A stretch of 64,000 bases of DNA from Spongiibacter sp. IMCC21906 (GTDB lineage Bacteria > Pseudomonadota > Gammaproteobacteria > Pseudomonadales > Spongiibacteraceae): the NCBI RefSeq assembly GCF_001010805.1, contig NZ_CP011477.1, forward strand, positions 2,908,501 through 2,972,500. Reading direction: 5' to 3'. Under the pieces are notes generated by a model. It was not told the DNA's origin. It saw only the letters and a program-made list of their open reading frames with translations, and ran no database searches. The position numbers and the translations under genes are program-made. Below, one piece after another: positions 1 through 8,206 of this stretch (position 1 is the first letter of the stretch; the number at the start of each line of letters is the position of its first letter).

Positions 1-291
1 GCCAACGTCTTCCAGGCGATCAATAAGACCACTCAAGGTGACTTTCCCCAAGTTCATATCATCGGCCAGATCAGATTGAGTCAAACCATCTCGGCGAGAC
101 AAAAATGCCAATGCCCAAGCCTGAGAACGCGTCACTCGCAGGGGCCGAAACACCTCATCGATAACAATTCTTCGCAGACGAGCCGCATCGTGAATTAAAA
201 ACCCCAGCCTTAGCTTTTGATCTTCATCCGAAATCTGCACCTCACTAGAAAGGGCGTCGTTATAGCCTTTCGAACTGGATGATTTCTCCAT
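1..291 (-). CDS. MarR-family transcriptional regulator (partial, 3' end outside window)
   Basis: The first 97 codons of a regulator are visible; the gene continues past the left edge. Residues about 28-60 (LGFLIHDAARLRRIVIDEVF, then RVTRSQAWALAFL) look like the dimerisation helix and first DNA-binding helix of MarR proteins. Residues about 70-94, containing TQSDLADDMNLGKVTLSGLI, fit the helix-turn-helix. MarR dimers are usually repressors that respond to small aromatic or lipid ligands. The ATG at 289-291 is the only plausible start. A dyad at 331-350, 40 bp upstream, may be its autoregulatory operator. The target genes are not identified; the adjoining catabolic region is a candidate. Confidence 0.8.
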   Translation of the reverse strand, partial: MEKSSSSKGYNDALSSEVQISDEDQKLRLGFLIHDAARLRRIVIDEVFRPLRVTRSQAWALAFLSRRDGLTQSDLADDMNLGKVTLSGLIDRLEDVG

Positions 292-330
292 TGCTTCCCC
301 AACCACTCATCTATTTACATGAATTTATTA

Positions 331-350
331 ACTGTTCACATAGTAACAGT
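331..350. promoter_or_regulatory. Dyad ACTGTT-N8-AACAGT, possible MarR operator
   Basis: Perfect 6-bp arms ACTGTT (331-336) and AACAGT (345-350) flank an 8-bp spacer, 40 bp upstream of the divergent regulator start. MarR proteins typically bind 16-20 bp dyads in their own promoter. The assignment rests on position and symmetry only. Confidence 0.4.
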
Positions 351-527
351 ATTTATGATAAATGCACCTCCCCCAAATCAATGGAAACCTGCAAAACAGC
401 CCCTCTGGGCGATACCTCAGACTAGAGCTACCCGGAAAAGTAGCCTTATGGGTGCAATGCTACATACGCTTATAAATAATGCATTACTTTAATGTTCGCT
501 TGCTAAGCGTTAGTGACAAAACGATCA

Positions 528-556
528 TTGAGAGAATAAAAACACTTTGTTATCTT
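528..556 (+). promoter_or_regulatory. Possible sigma-70 promoter for tRNA-Pro
   Basis: TTGAGA (528-533) matches the -35 consensus at 5 of 6 positions. TATCTT (551-556) is a weak -10 element 17 bp further on, and the tRNA begins 30 bp later in an AT-rich leader. This is a consensus match only. Confidence 0.3.
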
Positions 557-585
557 TTCTAATTAAGCAAAGACCACATAAATTA

Positions 586-662
586 CGGAGTGTAGCTCAG
601 CTTGGTAGAGCACCGCCTTCGGGAGGCGGGGGCCGGAGGTTCAAATCCTCTCACTCCGACCA
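586..662 (+). tRNA. tRNA-Pro (anticodon CGG)
   Basis: This is a complete 77-nt cloverleaf with an encoded CCA end. The acceptor stem CGGAGTG pairs with CACTCCG. The D-arm contains TAGCTCAGCTTGGTAGAGCA. The anticodon stem CCGCC/GGCGG encloses loop TTCGGGA with CGG at the anticodon, reading CCG proline codons. The T-arm is GGAGG-TTCAAAT-CCTCT. No T-rich terminator hairpin is obvious just downstream. Confidence 0.97.
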
Positions 663-880
663 GCAGATCTCAGACAGCCTCTATGCCGAATCAAACCTGA
701 CCCACCCAAATTCAGCCTAGCCAATGGATACCACCCTTTTTAGCTGCAGAATGTAGCCAGACATTCTTTGACTTTTTGATGGTGTGAATAACAAAAATAG
801 GCTAAAAGTTTATTTAGCAACACTCTAATTAAGCTTTTGGCCATTCCAGAGCGCGTGTCCAAACCAGAACAGGTCGCCCT

Positions 881-1858
881 ATGTCATTCACAGCAGAACT
901 CAGTCAATTAATGGCAGCGGTGTTAGGTCGAGAGCCCACGCTCAATGAAATGATTCTGATCCCAATGGTGCCGCTATTTGTGGCAGGGTATTTAGTCGAG
1001 TGGTCATCCTTTCGTCTTAACAGTGGAGGCTGGGGAACAGCTCAGGGAAAGCCGTTTTATCTTCGTGAGGTGATCGCCAATTTTTCATTAGGTACGGCTT
1101 ATTACGCATCCAGTGCCATTATGAACATCCTCTATGTTGCCGCCGTGTTTGCCTTTGTATGGGAACACCGAATACACACTATTCCCATCAGTTTTGGCAC
1201 AGTGATATTGGCATTTTTTGTACAGGAATTTTGCTACTACTGCTACCACCGAACGTCACACCGCGTGCGCTGGTTCTGGACTCAACATGTGTCCCATCAC
1301 TCAGGGGAAATTATGAATATGTCTACCGCAGCCCGGCAAAGTATTCTTAATGGCATCGTCGGTACATGGATTTTTTATGCCCCTGCCGTATTTATTGGTT
1401 TTAACCCCGATTTGATTCTTGGATTGCTAGGCGCCAACCTTGCGTTTCAATGGTTTGTACACACCGAATCCGTCGGAAAGCTTCATCACTGGATCGAATG
1501 GTGGATCAATACACCGTCTAATCACCGTGTTCATCACGGTCGCAACTCTGCCTACATCGACAAAAACTATGGCGGTGTCATTATGTTATATGACCACCTA
1601 TTTGGAACCTATCAAATCGAACATGAAAAAGTGAGATACGGTATTCGGCAGCAAATAAAAAGCCATAATTTCTTAGTGCTTAACGTCCATGAATTTATTG
1701 ACATGCTTCGTGATGTAGCTGCGCCAGGAAGATTTAATGAGCGTTTGAAACATATATGGAAGCCGCCAGAATGGACCCGCGCCGACCACAATCCAATTCA
1801 CACTTGGCCAGTAAAAGGAGAACATCCATCAGCGCAAAAACCTAAAGACACATTTTAA
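881..1858 (+). CDS. Sterol desaturase / fatty acid hydroxylase family membrane protein
   Basis: This 325-residue protein is a membrane-bound non-haem di-iron oxygenase. Three histidine clusters are visible: HRTSH (123-127), HVSHH (136-140) and HRVHH (215-219), followed by the NYGG...YDHLFGTY block normal for the family. Hydrophobic segments near residues 24-38, 72-95, 103-120 and 155-190 should place the active site at the cytoplasmic face of the inner membrane. Such enzymes insert hydroxyl groups or double bonds into sterols, carotenoids, ether lipids or fatty acids. The substrate cannot be told from sequence. The gene stands alone between tRNA-Pro and a minus-strand catabolic operon that converges on it. 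Confidence 0.88.
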   Translation: MSFTAELSQLMAAVLGREPTLNEMILIPMVPLFVAGYLVEWSSFRLNSGGWGTAQGKPFYLREVIANFSLGTAYYASSAIMNILYVAAVFAFVWEHRIHTIPISFGTVILAFFVQEFCYYCYHRTSHRVRWFWTQHVSHHSGEIMNMSTAARQSILNGIVGTWIFYAPAVFIGFNPDLILGLLGANLAFQWFVHTESVGKLHHWIEWWINTPSNHRVHHGRNSAYIDKNYGGVIMLYDHLFGTYQIEHEKVRYGIRQQIKSHNFLVLNVHEFIDMLRDVAAPGRFNERLKHIWKPPEWTRADHNPIHTWPVKGEHPSAQKPKDTF

Positions 1859-1933
1859 AAAATATTGTCGCGTCAAAAGCAGCAACTAACCGTCAACAAT
1901 ACAGACGATCACTTTCAAGCATGCTACAAAAAA

Positions 1934-3061
1934 TCACACTAACTCAATAGCAATCGCCGTCGCTTCACCACCACCAATACACAAGCTTGCAACGCCACGC
2001 TTTAAACCCCGGGCTTTAAGCGCATATAACAGGGTGACAACGATTCGGGCACCTGAGGTACCCAGCGGATGACCGAGTGAACATGCACCGCCGTTTACAT
2101 TGATTTTTTCCAGTGGAATGCCCAGCAATTTATGAGGTAACAAGGCAACTAAAGCAAAGGCCTCATTGATTTCAAACAGGTCAACATCATCGACTGTCCA
2201 GCCGATGTCCTTCATTAATTTTTTAACACAGTGTACTGGCGCAACAGGAAACTGCTCTGGCGCACCGGCAACTCGGGCATACCCCTTAATGGCAGCCAAG
2301 GGTTGTGCATCAACACCTTCGCTACCCACTAACAATGCTGCAGCGCCATCTGAGATAGAACTGGCATTTGCTGCAGTAATGATGCCGTCAGGAGAGAATG
2401 CCGGTTTTAGCGTTCGGATTTTTTCCGGACGCGCATTGCCCGGCTGCTCATCGCTGGCGATGCCATTCACCGACACAATTTCTTCGTCGAAGGCAGCAGA
2501 TTTCTGGGCGCTTAACGCGCGCTCTAAAGAAAGCAATGCGTAGTCGTCCAACTCTTCACGACTGAAGTGATATTCAGCGGCAACCACTTCACCCACTTGC
2601 CCCATTAATTTTCCCGAGTACGCGTCTTCCAAACCATCGACAAACATGGCGTCACGTACTTGGTTGTGGCCAAGGCGGTAACCCTGCCGTGCACGTTCAA
2701 GTAAATACGGCGCAGCACTCATGCTTTCCATACCACCAGCGACGACCAGCTTGCTACTCCCAGCTTTGATTTGGTCGGCAGCGGTAATGATAGACTGCAT
2801 GCCTGAGCCGCACACCTTGCTAACCGTCACGCAGGGAATCGACTCGCTCAGCCCCGCGGCTAACGATGCCTGACGTGCTGGCGCCTGCCCTACCCCAGCA
2901 GAAATAACATTTCCCATCAGGACTTCATCGATACTGGCCCGCAGGTTTTCCGCACATGCACCTTTAATCGCAGCGGCACCCAGCTCCGGTGCTTTTAGCT
3001 TTGCAAATTGACCGTTCAGTCCACCCAGCGCAGTGCGCTTCGCGCCATAAATATATTGCAT
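1934..3061 (-). CDS. Thiolase family protein (acetyl-CoA C-acyltransferase)
   Basis: The enzyme cleaves 3-ketoacyl-CoA with CoA, or condenses two acyl-CoAs. The thiolase triad is present: nucleophilic Cys84 in KVCGSGMQS, His331 in GHPLG and the acid/base Cys361 in SLCIGGGEA; NEAFA also occurs. Its 375 residues are slightly short of the usual ~390 because of compact loops; no domain is missing. The ATG follows a GGAGAA Shine-Dalgarno sequence. It is the last gene of a four-gene operon (CoA-transferase, acyl-CoA dehydrogenase, NMO-like, thiolase) with 13-34 bp gaps, so it probably performs the terminal cleavage of that beta-oxidation route. Chain-length preference is unknown. Confidence 0.93.
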   Translation of the reverse strand: MQYIYGAKRTALGGLNGQFAKLKAPELGAAAIKGACAENLRASIDEVLMGNVISAGVGQAPARQASLAAGLSESIPCVTVSKVCGSGMQSIITAADQIKAGSSKLVVAGGMESMSAAPYLLERARQGYRLGHNQVRDAMFVDGLEDAYSGKLMGQVGEVVAAEYHFSREELDDYALLSLERALSAQKSAAFDEEIVSVNGIASDEQPGNARPEKIRTLKPAFSPDGIITAANASSISDGAAALLVGSEGVDAQPLAAIKGYARVAGAPEQFPVAPVHCVKKLMKDIGWTVDDVDLFEINEAFALVALLPHKLLGIPLEKINVNGGACSLGHPLGTSGARIVVTLLYALKARGLKRGVASLCIGGGEATAIAIELV

Positions 3062-3095
3062 TACTGTTCTCCGCGCTCATCAACCGCGCTATTGG

Positions 3096-4031
3096 CTATT
3101 TAAATTCAGAAAGCCGCTGAAAGGCTTGGGTATATTCGTTTTTAAATTTATCCACAATTTCAGCAACGGTTTCATAAGAAGCAATCGCCCCCACGCCCTG
3201 GCCTGCAGACCAGACATCTTTCCAGGCTTTTGCCTCGCCACTCAGCTCATGCTCGGCATCCATTGCGGGCGTGGGTGTGTTATCAAGATCAATGCCAGCA
3301 GCATCCACACTGGGTTTGAGAAAATTGGCATGAACCCCGGAAATTTTAGGGGTATACACGATATCGGCTGCAGTTTTTTCAAGCAGCATGTCTTTATAAG
3401 GCTGACTGGCGAGACTTTCTTTAGCGGCAATAAAACGGGTGCCCACATAAGCAAAATCAGCACCGCAGGCCCGGGCTGCCAATATTGAATCGCCATTACT
3501 AATACAGCCTGAGGCAATAATCGTTTTATCAGTAAGTTGTTTTAACTCCGAGATAAAAGCAAAGGGGTTGTAAGTGCCAGCATGGCCACCTGCACCAGCG
3601 CACACCGCAATCAGGCCATCTACCCCCGCTTCCAGCGCTTTTTTAGCAAAGCGCACATTGGTGACATCATGAAAAACCAGACCACCGTAACTGTGGACTG
3701 CATCCACCACGTCTTTAGCTGCGCCCAATGAGGTAATCACAATGGGCACTTTATATTTCACCGTCAGCGCGATATCCGCAGCCAATCGAGGATTGGTTTT
3801 GTGAACAATCAGATTAACGGCAAAGGGGGCATCCTCTTCAGTCAACGCGGCTTGAACTTCTTGCAACCATTGTTCGTAGCCATCACTACTGCGCTGATTT
3901 AGCGCCGGAAAACTACCCACCACGCCAGATTTACAGCAGTTAATAACCAGTTCGGGGCCAGACACCAAGAACATCGGCGCAGCGATAACCGGCAACGACA
4001 GCCGATCTTTAAATATTTCGGGAAGGCTCAT
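3096..4031 (-). CDS. Nitronate monooxygenase-like flavoprotein (NPD family)
   Basis: This is an FMN-dependent TIM-barrel protein of the 2-nitropropane dioxygenase/nitronate monooxygenase family, 311 residues from the chosen start. Typical elements are PVIAAPMFLVSGPELV at the N-terminus, the central CAGAGGHAG loop, and GADFAYVGTRF in the phosphate-binding half. The ATG at 4029-4031 has AAGGA 8 bp upstream and avoids overlap with the preceding gene; a longer reading frame to 4070 would overlap it. In acyl-CoA degradation clusters these proteins are often annotated as NMO, but the physiological reaction may be a flavin-dependent enoyl or nitronate oxidation. Here it lies between an acyl-CoA dehydrogenase and a thiolase. 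Confidence 0.85.
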   Translation of the reverse strand: MSLPEIFKDRLSLPVIAAPMFLVSGPELVINCCKSGVVGSFPALNQRSSDGYEQWLQEVQAALTEEDAPFAVNLIVHKTNPRLAADIALTVKYKVPIVITSLGAAKDVVDAVHSYGGLVFHDVTNVRFAKKALEAGVDGLIAVCAGAGGHAGTYNPFAFISELKQLTDKTIIASGCISNGDSILAARACGADFAYVGTRFIAAKESLASQPYKDMLLEKTAADIVYTPKISGVHANFLKPSVDAAGIDLDNTPTPAMDAEHELSGEAKAWKDVWSAGQGVGAIASYETVAEIVDKFKNEYTQAFQRLSEFK

Positions 4032-4044
4032 TATCAATTCCTTA

Positions 4045-5196
4045 TCATTGGGCCAAAGCGTTTCTGGCAATAATCATACGTTGAATTTCGCTGGTTCCCT
4101 CATAAATACTGGTGATTCGAACATCGCGAGCATAGCGTTCGAGGGGATACTCACGATTGTAGCCATGGCCACCCAAAATTTGTTGGCCAGCATAACAAGC
4201 ACGATTGGCGGCTTCAGTGGCAAATAATTTTGCCATAGATGCCTGAGCAGCGAATGCATTGCCGCCCTCTTTAAGGTAAGCCGCTTGCATAAGGAGTAGT
4301 CTGGCAGCTTCCAGCTCTGTGTAGCTATCTGCCAACATCCACTGCAGTGCCTGGAAACTGGAAATGGGTTTACCAAATTGCTCCCGCTCTTGGGCATAGC
4401 TTTTCGCGTAATCAGTGGCGGCCAAACCAATACCCAAAGCAAGCGACCCAATGCCAATACGGCCACCCGCCAGCTCACCTAAGGCCACTTGATAACCTCG
4501 ATTTAGCTCGCCCATCAAGGCGTTTTCTGGAATACGACAGTTGTCAAAATAGACAGGATTGGTAGCCGAGCCTTTCTGACCCATTTTTTCTTCGGCGGGC
4601 CCCACTTCCAGCCCTGCCGTTTCTCGCTCTACCAAAAAACAGGAAATGCCTTTACCTCTAGGGGCCTCTTTATCTGTCACCGCCCAAACCACAAACACCC
4701 CGGCAAACTCACCACTGGTGATGTAAGCTTTGGAGCCATTCAATATCCATTCACCCCCATCCTTTACTGCACTGGTTCGCATGGCCGAAGGGTCGGAGCC
4801 TGCACCGGGCTCAGTCAAACAGAAACCCGCAGCAGGATATTCACCACTACAAATTTTGGGCAGGTACTGGCGTTTTTGCGCCTCGGACGCCACCGTTTGA
4901 ATAACCTCCGCCACCATATTGGTCACCGACACGGTTACTGCTGTAGAGGCACAAGCCCGAGCCAACTCAGTAATCGCCAAACTAAACGCAATGCTACCAG
5001 CGCCGCTTCCTCCAAAATCTGGCGCAATATTTAAGCCCATAAAACCCAGTTCGGCTAGGCTGCGAAGATTGCTAAAAAACGTTTCTTTACCCTCGCCGTT
5101 ATCCAAACTAGCGGCATTGCCAGCCAAGGCCTTTTGAGCAAACTCTCTGGCAGTATGCTGTATAAGCAACTGCTCTTCACTTAATGTCATATTCAT
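4045..5196 (-). CDS. Acyl-CoA dehydrogenase
   Basis: This 383-residue FAD enzyme forms the trans-2 double bond in acyl-CoA and passes electrons to electron-transfer flavoprotein. Its N-terminal helical domain, the middle beta-domain with CLTEPGAGSDPSAMRT and ITSGEFAGVFVV, and the C-terminal domain with REQFGKPISSFQ are all complete. The catalytic base is Glu366 in SIYEGTSE, the position used by short- and branched-chain enzymes. GGHGYNREYPLERYARD is also typical of the short/branched-chain class. The gene lies 31 bp after the CoA-transferase and 13 bp before the NMO-like gene, so the four are very likely co-transcribed. Confidence 0.95.
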   Translation of the reverse strand: MNMTLSEEQLLIQHTAREFAQKALAGNAASLDNGEGKETFFSNLRSLAELGFMGLNIAPDFGGSGAGSIAFSLAITELARACASTAVTVSVTNMVAEVIQTVASEAQKRQYLPKICSGEYPAAGFCLTEPGAGSDPSAMRTSAVKDGGEWILNGSKAYITSGEFAGVFVVWAVTDKEAPRGKGISCFLVERETAGLEVGPAEEKMGQKGSATNPVYFDNCRIPENALMGELNRGYQVALGELAGGRIGIGSLALGIGLAATDYAKSYAQEREQFGKPISSFQALQWMLADSYTELEAARLLLMQAAYLKEGGNAFAAQASMAKLFATEAANRACYAGQQILGGHGYNREYPLERYARDVRITSIYEGTSEIQRMIIARNALAQ

Positions 5197-5227
5197 TATC
5201 GTATCTCTTATTTCTGCTCATATAGAC

Positions 5228-6367
5228 TCAGGTCAATACACCTTGCTCTCGCAACGCGGCAATGTCTTCTGCTGGGTAGCCCAAGGTAAGCAGCAAGGCT
5301 TCGGTATCTTCACCCGCAAAACAGGGGGACTCCGGTTGAGGCGGAACGCTACGGCTGAATTTAGGAGCAGGAGACGGTTGTACAACGCCGTCACTGGTAT
5401 AAAAACTTTTTCGAAATTGATTATGCGGGTGCATTGGTGCCTCTAACATAGACAGAACAGGCGCAAAACACACATCAGAGCCTTCCAGCAATTCACACCA
5501 CTGCTCACGGGTTTTTGTTTTAACTATATTGGCAATTTTTATTTTCAGTTCTGGCCAATTCTGGATATTGTTTTGGTCGTCATACTCTGGTGAGTCCAGC
5601 GCCATTTTCTCGCGCATTAATTGATAAAATTGCGGCTCCAATGCACCTAGAGTGATGTATCTATTATCTTGGGTTTCATAGCTGTCATAAAAATGGGCGC
5701 CACCATCGAGTAGATTGACACCCCGCTTATCCTGCCAGTTTCCTGCCGCCAACCACGCGTACATCATATGCATCAGACTGGCGGAGCCTTCAACCATCGA
5801 CACATCAATGACCTGCCCCTTGCCAGAACGACCCGCTTCAAAGATCGCACACATGATGCCAAAAGCGAGAAACATCCCACCGCCGCCAAAATCCCCAACC
5901 AAATTCAATGGTGGCTTTGGGGGTAAGTCCGGCCTTCCCATACCGTGCAAGGCGCCAGATAAAGCAATGTAATTTAAGTCATGCCCCGCCGCGTGAGCCA
6001 TTGGGCCATCCTGCCCCCAGCCTGTCATGCGGCCGTAAATTAATTTTTCATTGCGAGTAAGACATGCTTCGGGACCAATTCCTAGTCGCTCCGCCACACC
6101 CGGCCGAAAGCCCTCAATCAATACATCAGCGGTTTCACACAGCTTGAGAATAATCTCAACGCCTTCGGGGCTTTTAAGGTTTACGGCAATACTGCGTTTA
6201 CCACGCTCACTAATGGCATCGGGGCGAGGTTGCGTATTGGTTTTTCGGGTCACCGAGATCACCTCCGCCCCCATATCTGCCAGCATCATGCCGCAGAATG
6301 GCGCAGGGCCAAGCCCTTCAATTTCGACAACACGTAGACCATGTAGAGGGCCTTTACTGACTGACAT
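5228..6367 (-). CDS. CaiB/BaiF CoA-transferase family, alpha-methylacyl-CoA racemase-like
   Basis: A family III CoA-transferase-fold protein of 379 residues from the ATG at 6367, which is preceded by GAGGAAGG; a GTG at 6400 would add 11 residues but has no good ribosome site. The GWGQDGPMAHAAGHDLNYIA block, with His129, and Asp159 in VGDFGGG match the catalytic His and Asp of alpha-methylacyl-CoA racemases. These epimerise (2R)- to (2S)-methylacyl-CoA so that 2-methyl-branched chains can enter beta-oxidation. It is the first gene of the operon, ahead of a short/branched-chain acyl-CoA dehydrogenase, which fits a racemase. A CoA-transferase role is the alternative. Confidence 0.85.
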   Translation of the reverse strand: MSVSKGPLHGLRVVEIEGLGPAPFCGMMLADMGAEVISVTRKTNTQPRPDAISERGKRSIAVNLKSPEGVEIILKLCETADVLIEGFRPGVAERLGIGPEACLTRNEKLIYGRMTGWGQDGPMAHAAGHDLNYIALSGALHGMGRPDLPPKPPLNLVGDFGGGGMFLAFGIMCAIFEAGRSGKGQVIDVSMVEGSASLMHMMYAWLAAGNWQDKRGVNLLDGGAHFYDSYETQDNRYITLGALEPQFYQLMREKMALDSPEYDDQNNIQNWPELKIKIANIVKTKTREQWCELLEGSDVCFAPVLSMLEAPMHPHNQFRKSFYTSDGVVQPSPAPKFSRSVPPQPESPCFAGEDTEALLLTLGYPAEDIAALREQGVLT

Positions 6368-6785
6368 AGTTGCAACCTTCCTCACGTTGGCCGTACCCAC
6401 TAAGCGGAAATTCTAAAAACACCACCTGACTACCGTTATTGTTAATAGACATTCACTCACCCCTAAAAAGTAAATTTCTAAAGCTGCAACACTGATCTCG
6501 TGCTGCATTATCAGAATCTATTTTGAAGTGAGCGCGATTGCTTACGCCATGATCAATTAAGTGTATTTTTTTAACATTTCGTTACAGCGACGGGGAATGA
6601 GAGCCCAGTTATACTCGACCAAACCACCGCCCAAACCAAAGCATCGAGTATGAGCATTTCCGATAAAAACTCCCTAGTCTAAAGTTGGGCACCGTCATAG
6701 CAAAGAACGACTAAACTACGTTTACTTGACTACAATTACTTAGCTACGTTTACTTAACTACGAGCGACTTTCAGGACTCAATAAT
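6368..6785. other. Intergenic region between divergent catabolic genes
   Basis: These 418 bp separate the CoA-transferase (minus) from an acyl-CoA dehydrogenase (plus) and must hold both promoters. No open frame with a ribosome site is credible. The distinctive feature is the 14-bp tandem repeat at 6716-6762. Confidence 0.6.
6716..6762 (+). repeat. 14-bp tandem repeat (3.4 copies) upstream of acyl-CoA dehydrogenase
   Basis: Consecutive units are CTACGTTTACTTGA (6716), CTACAATTACTTAG (6730) and CTACGTTTACTTAA (6744), then a partial CTACG (6758). The array ends 23 bp before the ATG of the next gene. It may be an iterated regulator site or a slippage-prone spacer. TTTACTTGAC and TTTACTTAAC resemble -35 elements with TTGAC-like cores. 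Confidence 0.8.
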
Positions 6786-7997
6786 ATGAAACGGCACGCC
6801 GACACGCTTTTTAATGACATTTTTATTCCCGAAGAAACACTCCTCATTCGTAAAGAAGCACGGGAGTTTGCCGACGATGTTATTCGCCCTGTCGCCCACC
6901 AGCTCAACACCACTCCTGAGTCCAAAGATAGCTTTGCTCGCGAGCAATTTGATGCCATGGCAGCAGCGGGCTTATATGAGATCCCCTATCCCGCAGATGT
7001 CGGCGGTAGAGGCTTGGAATTCCCTACGCTGGCGACAATGACAGTATTGGAAGAGCTGGGCTACTACTCGCCCAGCCTGGCCTCAGCTTTTTACGATGGC
7101 CAAGCCATTTTGGTAGGCAAAACACTGGATAATGCTCAGGCATCGATTCGAGACTCGTTTTTACCCAAGCTGATCCGCGGCGAGTTTGTTGGTTGCTTTG
7201 CCACCTCAGAACCCGCCGCCAGCACGGACTTGTCCGTTAACTCAATCGAAACTCTTGCCGAAAAAGTCGATGGCGGTTACCGCATCAACGGCGTTAAACG
7301 ATGGATCACCAACTCACCCGCCGGCGATCTGATTTTAACCCTGTGCAAAACCGAAGACTCCCTTACCATGCTGCTGGTCGACATGAATCAGGACGGCGTT
7401 AGTGTCTCTGACCCGGACCTTAAAATGGGCAACCACGTTCAGCTCACCGCCGATGTTAGTTTCAACAACGCTTTCGTCAGCGATGACCGAGTAGTTGGCA
7501 ATGTTGGCAGCGGTCTTCGCACTGCGATACAAGCCCTAGTGCAAGGGCGTATGGGAATTGGCGCCATTGGCTGCGCCATGGCGCAAGCCGCATTTGATTT
7601 TGCCACCGACTATATGGGCCAACGCAAAGTATTTGGCAGAGAACTGGCAAAGTTTCAACACTGGCAATACAAGTTTGCCGACTACGCCCTACAAATCGAA
7701 TCCGCTCGAAACCTCACCCAAAAAGCGGCATTACTCTATGACCGTTTAGGAATTGCCGATACCGAAGCCGCCATGGCCAAATTGGCCGGTTCACGAGTCG
7801 CCTGCGATATTGCCCGAGACGCAATTCAGGTCTGCGGTGCCTACGGTTTTGTAAAAACCTTATCGGGTCCCCAAAAGCATTTCCCGCTGGAGGCAATTTA
7901 TCGAGATTCTAAAATTGGAGAGATTTACGAAGGCGCTAACGAAATACAAAGCTGGGTTATTGCCCGACGTATTTTTGGTCGTGAAATGACGGGCTAA
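6786..7997 (+). CDS. Acyl-CoA dehydrogenase family protein
   Basis: This second acyl-CoA dehydrogenase (403 residues) diverges from the 4045-5196 enzyme. It keeps the flavin-domain block CFATSEPAASTDLS in a modified form (usually TEP-G-GSD) and RKVFGRELAKFQHWQ. The catalytic Glu is Glu382 in EIYEGANE. The less usual SEPAASTD suggests a non-standard acyl substrate, perhaps branched or cyclic. The ATG at 6786 follows the 14-bp repeat array by 23 bp with only a weak ribosome site (CAGGAC), so expression may be limited. It is transcribed alone and divergently from the CoA-transferase operon. ETF should be the electron acceptor. Confidence 0.93.
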   Translation: MKRHADTLFNDIFIPEETLLIRKEAREFADDVIRPVAHQLNTTPESKDSFAREQFDAMAAAGLYEIPYPADVGGRGLEFPTLATMTVLEELGYYSPSLASAFYDGQAILVGKTLDNAQASIRDSFLPKLIRGEFVGCFATSEPAASTDLSVNSIETLAEKVDGGYRINGVKRWITNSPAGDLILTLCKTEDSLTMLLVDMNQDGVSVSDPDLKMGNHVQLTADVSFNNAFVSDDRVVGNVGSGLRTAIQALVQGRMGIGAIGCAMAQAAFDFATDYMGQRKVFGRELAKFQHWQYKFADYALQIESARNLTQKAALLYDRLGIADTEAAMAKLAGSRVACDIARDAIQVCGAYGFVKTLSGPQKHFPLEAIYRDSKIGEIYEGANEIQSWVIARRIFGREMTG

Positions 7998-8111
7998 GCC
8001 TCTTTTATTACAGTCATATCTACTAGCTAAAATTGCATTAATGTTTCTTTGTTAGTCATTAAGTATAGGTAGCACTACACAAATAATTCATGGCACCAAC
8101 TTTTCTTAAGC

Positions 8112-8143
8112 AAAAAAAAACGCTGCTCCAATCGTGGGCAGCG
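8112..8143 (-). terminator. Rho-independent terminator of the TonB receptor gene
   Basis: On the minus strand GCAGCG/CGCTGC form the base of an 8-bp stem (8121-8128 with 8136-8143) around a 7-nt loop, followed by nine T residues (A-run at 8112-8120 on the plus strand). It lies 63 bp past the receptor stop codon. Confidence 0.88.
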
Positions 8144-8206
8144 CTATCAACAAAAATATGATTAAGAGTAAGAGACCTGGGTGGTCTTTAAAATTTAGCT
8201 AAAAAC

